DNA of 61,215 bases, taken from positions 1-61,215 of the forward strand of contig CAKMZV010000010.1 in NCBI GenBank assembly GCA_929200535.1, written 5' to 3'. Shown here one piece after another: positions 17,711 through 27,900 of the stretch. A program made the translations under genes and the position numbers. The stretch's first letter is position 1; every line of letters starts with the position of its first letter. Under the pieces are notes generated by a model. That model saw only the letters and a program-made list of their open reading frames with translations. It had not been told where the DNA came from and did not search any database. This DNA comes from an uncultured Gammaproteobacteria bacterium (lineage in GTDB: Bacteria; Pseudomonadota; Gammaproteobacteria; CAKMZV01).

Positions 17711-20674
17711 TTAGTGAGTAGTAGAAGGGATTTGATCAATCAAGTTTGTATAGTTATCAGTAACGACATAGCGTGCTTCGGTTCCTAAAGCTTCAAAGTG
17801 TTTCCGACCACATTGAATTTTGGCATTTTCTACCACACGCAACTGATCTTCTAAAAGCTTTCCTTTGCTTTCAACGACAAAATAAAGTTTTTCCCTGCCA
17901 TCCATCTCTAAGAGCACTGCCCAATCTGGGTTATACGAACCAAGTGGGGTATCAATCTTAAACCAGTTTGGAAGTTTGGTGTACACTTTAATGTCTGAAT
18001 TTTTTTCAAAGGACTGCGCAAGATTAGATTCAATATCTGAATCATAGACAACATAATTATAGGTTGATTTTTGAGCCTCAAACATATTTTTATTCAAATA
18101 TCCAATCAGCTCTTCGCTTTCAAAAAGCTCTTGTGCATAAAAATGTTCATCACCGATTTTTTGATACTTGATACCATCAACAATAAAGTTTTGCATCTCA
18201 CTCTGAATCAATTGCTTAGCGCCATCAATAAATTTTTGAGGATTATTTTTAAAATCCTCAAAGCGCCCACTTTTGATTAGAATATCGACAATAGATTGCC
18301 TCTTAAGATTTGTTTCATTTTGCAGATAGCTTAAAATATCTGGAATTTGATAATCACGTGCATCGTATATATGTGTGCTTTCGTCGACTTGTTCAGCACT
18401 CACGCCACCTTTGCTAATCTCAGTTTTTGCACGGGAATACTCAAACTTAGTTTTGCCGACAATTAGATTTTCCCGAATGCTTTCCGCACATTTTTCAATA
18501 AGTTCCTCGGGATTGAAATTCACATTATAGACCGTTTTATATTTAATGCGATCCCACAGTTCTTTAAATTCAGGGTTATCAAATACCGCTTTATTTAGTT
18601 GTATCGTGCGCTTATTGTCATTATTCTTGATGTTAAGATCACCTGCCACTTTCTTGAGTGTTGCTGTGATGGCTTCTCGCTGTTTTTCAAATTGTTCTGG
18701 GAGTACAATCTTATCCTCTTTCAATGCCTTTTTAAGTTCATCAGTCACTTTACCACGTTGATCAATATATTGATTTTCTAAGAGGGCGTTCCAAATATTC
18801 TCAGAACTTTCTATACCCAAAAATACTTGTTCTCCATTATCTGTTTCAATCAAAATATTGGCAAAACTATGCTCTTCAATAACACCGAATTTAATGCCTT
18901 CCTCTTGCTCAATTTCCCGCTGTAATCCTTCAACAAAATTTTCATAGGATTCATTCGTCATAACAGTCAAGGTATTGACCTCAAAGCCATGAACACGTTC
19001 ACCACTTTGATTGACCGCTATACGCATCCCTCGTCCAATCTCTTGGCGTTTCTTGATGGTTGATTTGGTTTCATTTAGCGTACATATTTGGAAGACATTT
19101 GGATTGTCCCAGCCTTCTTTTAGGGCAGAGTGAGAAAAGATAAATTTCAACTTGGAATCAAAGCTAAGCAACTCTTCTTTTTTCTTCATAATCAGGCTGT
19201 AGGTATCCGCATCATCTACAGTTGTTCCCTTAGTATCTTTAAAATTTCCTTTTTTATCTTGTGAAAAATAACCATTATGAACATTATGAACCAGCTCTGG
19301 TAAAGTTTCACTATCTACTTCTTTGAATAAGCGATTGTATTTTGGTTTTTTGATGGCTTTGGTATATTCTTCTTCAAACATAATGGCATATTTGCCTTTT
19401 TGATTTGGTGCATCATAATCACGATAATTAGCAACTTTATCAATGAAAAACAAGCTCAAAACCTTAATCCCCATTGGTGTGAGTCTGAGTTCTTTATCCA
19501 AATGCTCCTCAATGGTTTTGCGGATTTGTAGGCGTTTATACTCATCCTCATTCACATCGCCAATAGAGTGGTGTAGGCGAATAATATCCTGTTTGCTGGT
19601 GAAATCGATATATTCGTTGCCCTCTTCGCAGTGAATATCATTCACTATATAACCATCATAAATAGTTCTACCACGAGAAAGGCTAAGAAAATCATCGCCT
19701 TGCTTAACCCATTTTTCAGTGCGTTTAACGTCATTTTTTTGCTGAATATCAAATGCTACCTTGGCACGGTGCCCGTTTCTGTTATCGACTGCGAGTAGCT
19801 TGATATACGCCTTATTATGCCCATCTTGCACTTGAATAGAGGCGACTTCAATTTGTTTTACTAATTTTTGCTCATAAGCATCAATAGAATCCAGTTTATA
19901 TAACATATTATGCTTATCGGTGTGCGTGGCAGAGTATCGGAAGGTACATAGCGGATTAAGGGACTGGAGTGCCACGGCTGCTTTAGGCGTAGTATCCACA
20001 CTTTGTGGCTCATCGATAATGACAATAGGATTGGTCTGTTTGATAAAATCAATTGGCACTCCATTCATTTTATCATTATGACGATGAATAATATTGGCAT
20101 TGGTTTCTTTGGATGAATCGGCAAAGCTTTTGCGGAACGCATCAATATTGATTACCATAATTTGGATAGAATCATTGGTGGCAAAACTGCGCACTTGCTC
20201 TAATCGCCCAGAGTTGTAGACAAAATAATCATACGGCACATTGTCATAGTGCTCCCGGAAGTGCTTTTCTGTCATTTGTAGCGATTTTAAAACGCCCTCT
20301 TTAATCGCAATACTTGGCACAACAATGATAAACTTAGTCAAGCCATATTTTTTATGCATCTCAAAAATTGAACGTAGATAAACATAAGTTTTTCCAGTTC
20401 CCGTTTCCATCTCAATCGTGAAGTCTCGGTTTTTCAGCTCTTTCGTTTGCTTTAAGCCATTATTGAGCTGAATTTTACGGACGTTTTCCTGTATTTCATC
20501 ATCAACAAGCTTGAGCTTATTGCCTGTACCATATTCATTAGCAAAATTTGATAAACTATAGCGTGTAGGCATCGTAAAAGTCGATTTATTCAACTCCTGT
20601 CCCTCAAATACTCTTACGGCAGATTCCCATGCACGGCGTTGGTGAGGTTGGTTTGGATCAAATTTAATCTTCAT
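17711..20674 (-). CDS. Type III restriction enzyme, Res subunit
   Basis: The 987-residue protein combines a superfamily 2 helicase core with a C-terminal nuclease. The Walker A motif METGTGKTYVYL lies near residue 92, and motif II reads IDEPQ (Res proteins often have DEPH). FSHSALKEGWDNPNVF and KKRQEIGRGMRIAVN (motifs V-VI) follow near residues 510-560. At the C-terminus, NPDWAVLLE and VVESKGK form a PD-(D/E)XK endonuclease site. With Mod it would cleave DNA after ATP-dependent translocation between unmethylated sites. Its ATG overlaps the stop of a 52-codon ORF that in turn overlaps mod, so all three are coupled. The gene appears intact. Confidence 0.95.
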   Translation of the reverse strand: MKIKFDPNQPHQRRAWESAVRVFEGQELNKSTFTMPTRYSLSNFANEYGTGNKLKLVDDEIQENVRKIQLNNGLKQTKELKNRDFTIEMETGTGKTYVYLRSIFEMHKKYGLTKFIIVVPSIAIKEGVLKSLQMTEKHFREHYDNVPYDYFVYNSGRLEQVRSFATNDSIQIMVINIDAFRKSFADSSKETNANIIHRHNDKMNGVPIDFIKQTNPIVIIDEPQSVDTTPKAAVALQSLNPLCTFRYSATHTDKHNMLYKLDSIDAYEQKLVKQIEVASIQVQDGHNKAYIKLLAVDNRNGHRAKVAFDIQQKNDVKRTEKWVKQGDDFLSLSRGRTIYDGYIVNDIHCEEGNEYIDFTSKQDIIRLHHSIGDVNEDEYKRLQIRKTIEEHLDKELRLTPMGIKVLSLFFIDKVANYRDYDAPNQKGKYAIMFEEEYTKAIKKPKYNRLFKEVDSETLPELVHNVHNGYFSQDKKGNFKDTKGTTVDDADTYSLIMKKKEELLSFDSKLKFIFSHSALKEGWDNPNVFQICTLNETKSTIKKRQEIGRGMRIAVNQSGERVHGFEVNTLTVMTNESYENFVEGLQREIEQEEGIKFGVIEEHSFANILIETDNGEQVFLGIESSENIWNALLENQYIDQRGKVTDELKKALKEDKIVLPEQFEKQREAITATLKKVAGDLNIKNNDNKRTIQLNKAVFDNPEFKELWDRIKYKTVYNVNFNPEELIEKCAESIRENLIVGKTKFEYSRAKTEISKGGVSAEQVDESTHIYDARDYQIPDILSYLQNETNLKRQSIVDILIKSGRFEDFKNNPQKFIDGAKQLIQSEMQNFIVDGIKYQKIGDEHFYAQELFESEELIGYLNKNMFEAQKSTYNYVVYDSDIESNLAQSFEKNSDIKVYTKLPNWFKIDTPLGSYNPDWAVLLEMDGREKLYFVVESKGKLLEDQLRVVENAKIQCGRKHFEALGTEARYVVTDNYTNLIDQIPSTTH

Positions 20675-20829
20675 ACTTCATCTCCTTTTTTACAACCGCG
20701 AAAGTCGCTAAAATCACGAAATTTTCCCATGGTTTTACAAACCTCAAAAGCCCCTTGAATGGCGTAGCATTCTTCCTTAAAAAGAATTTTTTCTACCTTT
20801 TCGTGCTTTTCGTGTATTTCGCGGTTCAT
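20671..20829 (-). CDS. 52-codon ORF linking mod and res, GxxExxxY-like remnant
   Basis: A small open frame begins at ATG 20829, which overlaps the mod stop (ATGA), and ends at TGA 20673-20671, which overlaps the res start (ATGA). Both junctions are therefore classic translational-coupling sites. The product begins MNREIHEKHEKVEK, continues with LFKEECYAIQGAFEVCKTMG and ends GCKKGDEV. The middle resembles the N-terminus of GxxExxxY-family proteins, but the GxxExxxY motif itself is gone, so the piece is probably a truncated remnant that stays open as a coupling peptide. The ends carry a short inverted repeat (ACCGCGAAA / TTTCGCGGT). Function unknown. Confidence 0.55.
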   Translation of the reverse strand: MNREIHEKHEKVEKILFKEECYAIQGAFEVCKTMGKFRDFSDFRGCKKGDEV

Positions 20830-22802
20830 CACAAGCTTTTGATATCTTCAATGCCGAGGCGTTTGAGGGTTTGTAGAGCATTGGTTTTGACGACATCATC
20901 CTTGAAACCATCATCCTTAAATACAACATGCATAATTTCAGGTTGTAATTCTTCTTTTAATGCACCGATACCATTGACAAGTTCCATCGTAATGCTTTGC
21001 TCTAAGCAAACAACTAAAGCTCCCAAGCCGATAGAGTAAACTGTTTTTTCAGCAATGGTGCGTGCCTCAATTGGCAAGGTGAGATCAAGGCCGTATTTTA
21101 AGAGTAATTCATATAGTACATCTTCGCTGGATCGATCCTGCTTGATATAATCAACAGCATTGAGAAGATCTTGCTCAAGCGTATCAAAACTAGGATCCCA
21201 GTGTTTGATGTTGGAGCTGTCGAGTTTGAAAACCTTAAAGCCAAGATCTCCTTTGTAGTCCGGTTTTTCTTTGGAAACTTCATTTGCAGATAAACGCATT
21301 CTTTCTTTTGATAATTCAGAAATATTTGAAAAACCTGCTTTGTAAGCCTCTGATTTAGGGTCGCAAATCTCAGGGATTTGCACCATTATATATTTAATAT
21401 TTCTTTGATACTCTGAATTGACTTTCATAACAGCATGGGCTGTGCTAGCTGAGCCACAGAAAAAATCCATTACTATAAAATCATTTTCTTCAAAAAGTGT
21501 TATTAAGGTTGATAGCAATCCCGTATTTTTTGGGGCTGGAAAAACAGCATCTTTAGTTCCAAATAATTCTTTTATGTGGGTACCTGCCGAGGTTGTTTTG
21601 ACATCCAGTTTAAAGTTAACTTTTTGGCCATTTATTACTGCCTCGTAATCTTTGTTTGTAAGAATGCTTTTGATACGGATTGAGCTGCTAAAGTTTTTCT
21701 CAAAAATTTTGTCTGACTTGAATTCTAAAGCTCGATCTTCAAATAATTCTAGGAGCTTATTTTTAGTATATGTATTCTCAATAAAAGAACCGTCTCGAGA
21801 AGAAATATAACGCACATATCCTTTTGAGATTAGATCTTGATTAAGGCTGTCAATGCTAGATTCTTGTTCCAATAGTATATGTTCTTTTTCAGCATTATAG
21901 TATGTGGAGTAATGCTTATCGGATGAAAAGTTAGTGACGTTTTTATTAAAACTATTCTCTCCAACTAGAACGCGCTTTCCACTATTGTGAACGAAGTTAC
22001 CATCCTCATCTTCTTTCATATCAGAGGCACTTTTAGGAATGTTCTCTACAAAAGAGCTGATTTCTTTATTTTTTGCGTAAATCAAGCAGTAATCATTACT
22101 AACTGAGATGAATCTAGAGTTCTTACGCCCTTTAGGGTTATTTTCAACAGATAATAAACCAACGTAATTCTCTTCTCCGAACACGTCATCAGAGAGTTTG
22201 ATAAGATTACCTAATTCATTATCATCAATCGAAATAAAAATCACCCCATCATCACGCAAAAGATTTCTAGCAAGCTTCAACCGTGGGTACATCATATTGA
22301 GCCAGTTGGTGTGGTAGCGTCCGGCGGTGTTGGCGTTGGTTCCCATTTTCTTGCCTTCGCTATCAAGCTGACCCGTTATTTCAAGGTAGTTTTGCACGCC
22401 GTCTTTGAAGTCGTCTTCGTAAATAAAGTCATTCCCTGTATTGTATGGTGGGTCAATATAGATCATCTTCACTTGGCGGTGGTAGGATTTTTGTAGCAGT
22501 TTGAGGACTTCAAGGTTATCGCCTTCAATAAATAAATTTTGCGTGGTGTCCCAATCAACACTTTCTTCTTTGCATGGACAGAGCGTTCCCGTGCTTGGTG
22601 TTTGTGCCAATCTTCCAGCCGCCCGTTTGCCATGCCAAGTGAAGTTGTAGTGTTCTTCATCGTCCACCACATAATTGCCAAGTAGTTCTTGCAATTGGTC
22701 AAAGTTGATTTTTCCCTCTGCAAAGATTTCAGGAAAGAGTTGTTTGAGCTGTTCAATATTTTGTTCGACAATATTGGCACTCTTGCCGTTTAGTTTTTCC
22801 AT
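20829..22802 (-). CDS. Type III DNA adenine methyltransferase, Mod subunit
   Basis: The 657-residue beta-class N6-adenine methyltransferase has DPPYNTGNDF (motif IV, about residue 117) ahead of DFFCGSASTAHAV (motif I, S-adenosylmethionine binding, about residue 445), the order expected of type III Mods. The region between them would contain the target-recognition domain and sets specificity. The N-terminus includes the Mod-type segment NFTWHGKRAAGR. It protects host DNA and provides recognition for Res. I see no tandem repeat in the gene that would make it phase-variable. It lies 11 bp after the DUF4917 gene. Confidence 0.95.
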   Translation of the reverse strand: MEKLNGKSANIVEQNIEQLKQLFPEIFAEGKINFDQLQELLGNYVVDDEEHYNFTWHGKRAAGRLAQTPSTGTLCPCKEESVDWDTTQNLFIEGDNLEVLKLLQKSYHRQVKMIYIDPPYNTGNDFIYEDDFKDGVQNYLEITGQLDSEGKKMGTNANTAGRYHTNWLNMMYPRLKLARNLLRDDGVIFISIDDNELGNLIKLSDDVFGEENYVGLLSVENNPKGRKNSRFISVSNDYCLIYAKNKEISSFVENIPKSASDMKEDEDGNFVHNSGKRVLVGENSFNKNVTNFSSDKHYSTYYNAEKEHILLEQESSIDSLNQDLISKGYVRYISSRDGSFIENTYTKNKLLELFEDRALEFKSDKIFEKNFSSSIRIKSILTNKDYEAVINGQKVNFKLDVKTTSAGTHIKELFGTKDAVFPAPKNTGLLSTLITLFEENDFIVMDFFCGSASTAHAVMKVNSEYQRNIKYIMVQIPEICDPKSEAYKAGFSNISELSKERMRLSANEVSKEKPDYKGDLGFKVFKLDSSNIKHWDPSFDTLEQDLLNAVDYIKQDRSSEDVLYELLLKYGLDLTLPIEARTIAEKTVYSIGLGALVVCLEQSITMELVNGIGALKEELQPEIMHVVFKDDGFKDDVVKTNALQTLKRLGIEDIKSL

Positions 22803-22813
22803 TGTTCCATTTT

Positions 22814-23923
22814 TTATTTATTAATTGAACCGCTATCAAAGAGGGTAATAAGATTCTTCTTTTTTGGTAGCCTCTGCTTTGCGTTAGCCATCTTTAAATC
22901 AGAATTTCCATTACCATTGGAAGAGACAGATACATAGACTTGAGTTATTTTACCATTATCATTGATAGCATCCCAAATATGGTTATCATTTTCAGATAAA
23001 GATACGCCATAAAGATAAATATTTCCTGTGATTTTTTTAAGTTGCTCTAATGCACTTTTCATATATTGATTGTTATTAATATCCTTTATCTTGTCTGTGC
23101 TTTTAAAAATAATATCCAAAGGTTTGCTTTCATCAATACGTTCAATAATACGTGATTTTAGAGTGTCTAATCTACCAACAGAGATTTTTTTAATTTCGCT
23201 CGTATCTTGATAGATATGTAATGCTCCATGAAGATAAAATAAGTTTTGATTTATATCTTCTTGCCATAAAAAATCTTTACGCTTTTTTAATGAAAAACCA
23301 TCGTTCATTTTCCAACCTGTTGTTTGAGATGTTCCTTTTTGTGATAGATAAGTCATCGCTTCTTTAATAAAAGCAGTTTTTTTACCTTTTGCGCTTAGAC
23401 AGGCAGCGTATAAAGTAGCTTTCTCTGTTTTATTTAAATCATCAAATAAACAATCGTTTGGAAGTAAAATATCATCAAACTCCTGTTCATGACCACTAAT
23501 CAATTGTCCAAATTCAGATGTTATTTGCTTATTTTTTTTTGCTAAATAGAGAGCGATCTTGTACAGAAATGGGTCGTAATTTAATGTAAATATGTTATTA
23601 AACTTACTTATAAAATTCCCCGCTTCTTCTTTACTATCCTCTGCATTTTGAACGATTCTCATCAAGGCTTTGATAAAATCAGTTGTGATTGCTTTTTTTG
23701 CTAATGGTTCTTTATACTTGTCTAATAATTTCTCTAAATCATAATCTACTTTTTGCAAGTTACGTAGTTGATAATTATTTGGGTCATTACTTTCCATAGC
23801 CTCAAATAAATTGCGATAGCCAGAATCATAACCAAAATTTAGGTTAAATCCGTTTCCAGTTAGAAGGGTATTAGTTTGTTCAGCTTTATAAATCTCTGAA
23901 AAATTTTTAATGGTATCATTCAT
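22814..23923 (-). CDS. DUF4917 (SIR2-like) protein in the restriction island
   Basis: The 369-residue protein opens with LLTGNGFNLNFGY (about residues 20-32), resembling the glycine-rich nucleotide site of SIR2-like folds. FTLNYDPFLY follows near residue 113, NLFYLHGALHIY near residue 227 and IYLYGVSLSENDNHIW near residue 301. These match the pattern of the DUF4917 family, often found beside phage-defence genes. SIR2-like domains in defence commonly degrade NAD+, but whether this one is catalytic cannot be judged here. It sits between the RhuM fragment and mod, all on one strand with short gaps. Confidence 0.75.
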   Translation of the reverse strand: MNDTIKNFSEIYKAEQTNTLLTGNGFNLNFGYDSGYRNLFEAMESNDPNNYQLRNLQKVDYDLEKLLDKYKEPLAKKAITTDFIKALMRIVQNAEDSKEEAGNFISKFNNIFTLNYDPFLYKIALYLAKKNKQITSEFGQLISGHEQEFDDILLPNDCLFDDLNKTEKATLYAACLSAKGKKTAFIKEAMTYLSQKGTSQTTGWKMNDGFSLKKRKDFLWQEDINQNLFYLHGALHIYQDTSEIKKISVGRLDTLKSRIIERIDESKPLDIIFKSTDKIKDINNNQYMKSALEQLKKITGNIYLYGVSLSENDNHIWDAINDNGKITQVYVSVSSNGNGNSDLKMANAKQRLPKKKNLITLFDSGSINK

Positions 23924-23951
23924 AATAGTTCCTCAATTATTTCTGGTTGTT

Positions 23952-24191
23952 TTAGAAGGCTGTCATTTTGCCATCTTTGGCAGTTGTCAAGAAATCCTTG
24001 ACAACTGAATTTTCCGATAATTCATTGTCTTCAAAAATATTTTTCAGGTGAAGGCTAATATTCTGTTTTGTTGTATTGAACAATTCAGCCATCTCTCCTT
24101 GTGTTAGCCAAACAGTGCCGTCAATCGCTTGCAGGCTAATTTCAGATAGTCCGTCTTCCGTTTGATAAATAATGATTTCACCGTTATTCAT
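23952..24191 (-). pseudogene. RhuM-family protein, N-terminal fragment
   Basis: The 79-codon frame holds the RhuM N-terminus: EIIIYQTEDG, TVWLTQGEMAELF and TTKQNISLHLKNIFEDNEL, then VVKDFLTTAKDGK. Full-length RhuM proteins continue for another 200-250 residues after this point, but here the frame ends with MTAF and a stop. It is therefore a truncated remnant. The preserved part resembles a small DNA-binding module, so residual activity cannot be excluded. RhuM genes are frequent passengers of restriction-modification loci. Confidence 0.75.
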
Positions 24192-24203
24192 AGTATTTCC
24201 TTC

Positions 24204-24959
24204 CTATAAGCTCTGCTCTAATTGTTTAATGGCATCTTGCCGTTCTTTAATTGAAATATTCAGGCTTAGTTTTTTGTTAAATTGCGTTTCTTTTTTTAAG
24301 GTGGTTCGCAGTTCAGCAATCTCTCTTTCTAATTTTATTATCTGGGTTAGGTTTTGTTGGCGCTCTTGTGTTTTTTCTGATGAGACAATTTGGTAATTAC
24401 CATTTCGGGTGGCACTATTCAGTGCAATCACACGATTTTTAATATCAGTGTAAAAGGAGTAGAAGTTGACGAAAGATAAGTTCTTTATGCCCATATCTTG
24501 CATAAATTGTTGCTGTGCTTCATTGGGCATATCGGGGTTAAACCATTTGGTCATCCAAGCGTCTTCCACCACCCATTTGGATTTATCAGCTTGATTGATA
24601 CGTTTGTCTGCTACGCTGATTGCAATGGTGTTGGAGAGGTTGAAAATAAGAATAATCGGGTAGGGAATGGCTTTATTGATAAAGTTTGCTATGCGTTGAG
24701 CACGGTTGACATTGGATAGGTTAATTTGGATGATGGCAATTTCATCATATTCACGTATAGTATCCCGATAGGGGGGGATATTGATTGTAGAGGTTTTTAG
24801 CGTATAGATCCAGTGGATTTTTTCAATATCATCCTTTAGGGCTTTTTTATCTGTGGTATCAAGTTCGGTATGTTCTTGAAATAGTTTTTTGAATAACGGC
24901 TTATTCAGCAGGCATTTTTCAGGGATTTCCATATAGTCATAGAAGGTTTGCATTGGCAT
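24204..24959 (-). CDS. DUF4391 protein
   Basis: The 251-residue protein matches the DUF4391 pattern: an N-terminal region with KIHWIYTLKTSTINIP, then EYDEIAIIQI, PYPIILIFN and WVVEDAWMTKWFN. A C-terminal coiled coil (about residues 195-250) is rich in Glu/Lys/Gln. DUF4391 genes are typically found between a large helicase and type III-like mod/res genes, as here. It overlaps the helicase gene by 23 bp, so the two are coupled. Biochemical function is unknown. Confidence 0.75.
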   Translation of the reverse strand: MPMQTFYDYMEIPEKCLLNKPLFKKLFQEHTELDTTDKKALKDDIEKIHWIYTLKTSTINIPPYRDTIREYDEIAIIQINLSNVNRAQRIANFINKAIPYPIILIFNLSNTIAISVADKRINQADKSKWVVEDAWMTKWFNPDMPNEAQQQFMQDMGIKNLSFVNFYSFYTDIKNRVIALNSATRNGNYQIVSSEKTQERQQNLTQIIKLEREIAELRTTLKKETQFNKKLSLNISIKERQDAIKQLEQSL

Positions 24960-27900
24960 TCACCTCCTTGATAATTAGATAGCTTATCACTTCAAAGTCT
25001 TCAAGGGCAGAGAAGTTATCTTGTGTTAGTGAAGTGCCGCCACGGCTGAATAGGCTTTCAATGCCTTTTTCTTCTGTTTTGCCAATAATGGATTGAATGG
25101 TTGCTTCTAACATATATTGATAGGTGCTCATATTTTTGCCGTTTTGGGTGGTTTTATTTAAATTGGCAACGGCTTGAGTATCAATTGTCTTGTTTATCGA
25201 GCAGAGTTTTTTAAAAATGTCGAGGCTTTTTTTGCTTTGTAGGTGGTTGTAGATAATGGTTCCATCTTCAGCTACATACACGATGTAGTAAGGTGAAAGT
25301 GCATAGTGTGGGTCAAGTTCAACTTTGCCGTGAATGTCTTTTAGGCAGAATATGGCTCCTGGCGTTATGTCCTCTATGTTCGTGCCGTTTTGACTAATAG
25401 TAGCATAGAATCCAGAGGGAGTGCTTTCAAGCTGTTCCATATTGTCTTTCATAAAACCTGATAGGTCCATACGGAAGTCATTTAGGGTCATATCCGTGAT
25501 TGAGACGTTGCCGTCCATATCCTCTAGGTCTAATACAGAATCTTGAAGTTGTTCCATTTGGTGGCGTCGATATTCCAGATCGTTCATCTGTTTTTTTTCA
25601 TCATAATCAATGAGGTTTTCTTCACCCGTGGCAGAAATATCAAGAAGTACCATACGCCCACTGACACGTGCTTCAAGGTTGATGTATTCATCTAATTCTA
25701 TATTTGGCCAGAAGTTGGCAAGCTGAATCTTGGCATTGTGAGAACCAAGGCGATCAACACGTCCAAAACGTTGGATAATACGCACTGGGTTCCAGTGGAT
25801 GTCGTAATTGATAAGCATATCACAGTCTTGCAGGTTTTGCCCTTCAGAAATGCAGTCAGTGGCAATGAGAATATCAATCTCTGTGGTGGCGTCGGGGGTG
25901 GTTTTATTCCGTTCTTTGGAAAGGGGGGAGAAGTGGGTAAGGAGGTTGTTAAAGTCTTTATCAATTTTTTGTATCGTGCATTGACGGCTTTGTCCTGTAA
26001 TCAGTGCAGATTCTAAACCTAATTTGTCCTTTAACCATGGGGATAATTCTTTATAGAGGTATTCAGCAGTATCGGCAAAAGCAGTAAAAATAATGGCTTT
26101 GTTGTTTCCAGTGTTGATAGGTGTTTGAGTTTTTTTCTCTAAAAATTCTTTTAGTTTTAAGAGTTTTGCATCTTTTGAGGGGGTGATTTTTTCAGCTTGT
26201 TCCCAAAGTGTATCTAAGATTTTTCTATCTTCTTGTAAGTCTTCTTTCCAGCGGATTAAATCCATATCTTGGATTAAGACTTTTGTTTTATTGCCAATGA
26301 GATGATCTTCTAAGTATGGGTCGTCAATTTGAATATCTTCAATGCGCAGGTCTTCAAAATTAATGTCTTTATGTTCTTCAATTTTGGTGAGGAGGTTGTG
26401 GTTGATGTCGCTGAGTTTCATCAGGGATATTCCAAAAGAGTCAATGGAGCTTTCTAATCGTTTTAAAAGATTGACGCGCATTAGGTGGATTAAATTTTGT
26501 TCTCGGTCGGTTTGGCGAAAGGTGGATTTTCCGTCTTTAATTTTTTGGTCGTATCGGCGATTATATTCTTCTTTTTTATCCATACGGACGTACTTAAGGG
26601 GTGTGTAGGCGGCAAGGTTGAGTTTTTTAATGGCTATATTGACTTCGTTTAGTGGCGGGAATTGAGCGTTGGTGTCAATGTCCGCTTTGATATTGATGGG
26701 TTTTAAACGTTCGGGAAATTTGCCAATTTCAGCGACATCATAGTATTTTTCAATGTGCTTACGTGAACGGGCAATAGTCAGTAAGTCGAGTAGTTTGAAA
26801 TAATCAAAATTTATATTCTCTAATAAAACGTAGGTTTTACGCTGATTTTCGGATAATTTAAGCCATTGATTGAAGTTCGTTTGTGCTTTTTTTAGGGTGT
26901 TGTGAATACTGGTAATGCCTTGTTCTTTATAGGCAGTGTCATTTCCTTCTGTGATAAAAGCAATTTGATTTTTTAAATCGTTCATTCGATTGTTTACAGG
27001 TGTTGCTGAAAGCATTAGGACTTTTGTTTTAACACCTGATTTAATAATTTTGTCCATCAGTTTTTTATAACGTGTAACGCCTTCTGCTTTGGTGCCACTG
27101 TTGCGAAAGTTGTGGGATTCATCAACTACCAAAAGATCATAATTTCCCCAGTTCAATGTTTCTAAATTAATTTCACCTGATTTGCCTTTTTGGCGTGATA
27201 AGTCAGTGTGGTTTAATATATCATAATTAAATCGGTCTGAGGCAAGAAGGTTGCGGTTATCGTTGATGGTGTAAACACTCCAGTTTTCACGCAATTTTTT
27301 AGGGCATAGTACCAGCACTCGATCATTGCGAAGTTCATAGTATTTGATAATGGCAAGGGCTTCAAAGGTTTTTCCCAAGCCCACACTATCAGCAATAATA
27401 CAGCCATTGTATTTTTCTAATTTGTCAATCGCTCCAATAACGCCATCGCGCTGGAATTTATAGAGTTTATTCCAAACAAGAGTATTTTTAATTCCAGTCT
27501 TTGAGCGGATAAGGTTTTCTTCATCAATATCTGCTAAATAATTTTTAAAAATGTTATAGAGGGTAATGAAGTAGATTAAGTTTGCAGGTTTGTCTTGAGC
27601 AAGATAATCTAAGTGCGTGAGAAGTTCATTTTGAATTTCCTGAGTGGCAGTATTGTCGTTCCAAAGGGTATTAAACCATTGAAGAAGTTGGTTGGTTGTA
27701 TCGGTGTCATAGATGCCCATATTAATTTCAAGCATATCTGATTTGATTTCCCCTAAACCGCTTGCGGTAAAATGCGAGCCGCCTTGGATAACAAATGATT
27801 CATTATTATTTTGGAGATGAAACATGTTTTGTGGTGGAAATTCCATCTTTTCTTTTATTGCACGCGCATTTACATTTTTTTTAATCCACGTTGCACATTC

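Noticed and set aside
20829-22802. Phase variation of the type III mod gene.
   Set aside because: No tandem tetra- or pentanucleotide tract or long homopolymer was seen inside the coding sequence.
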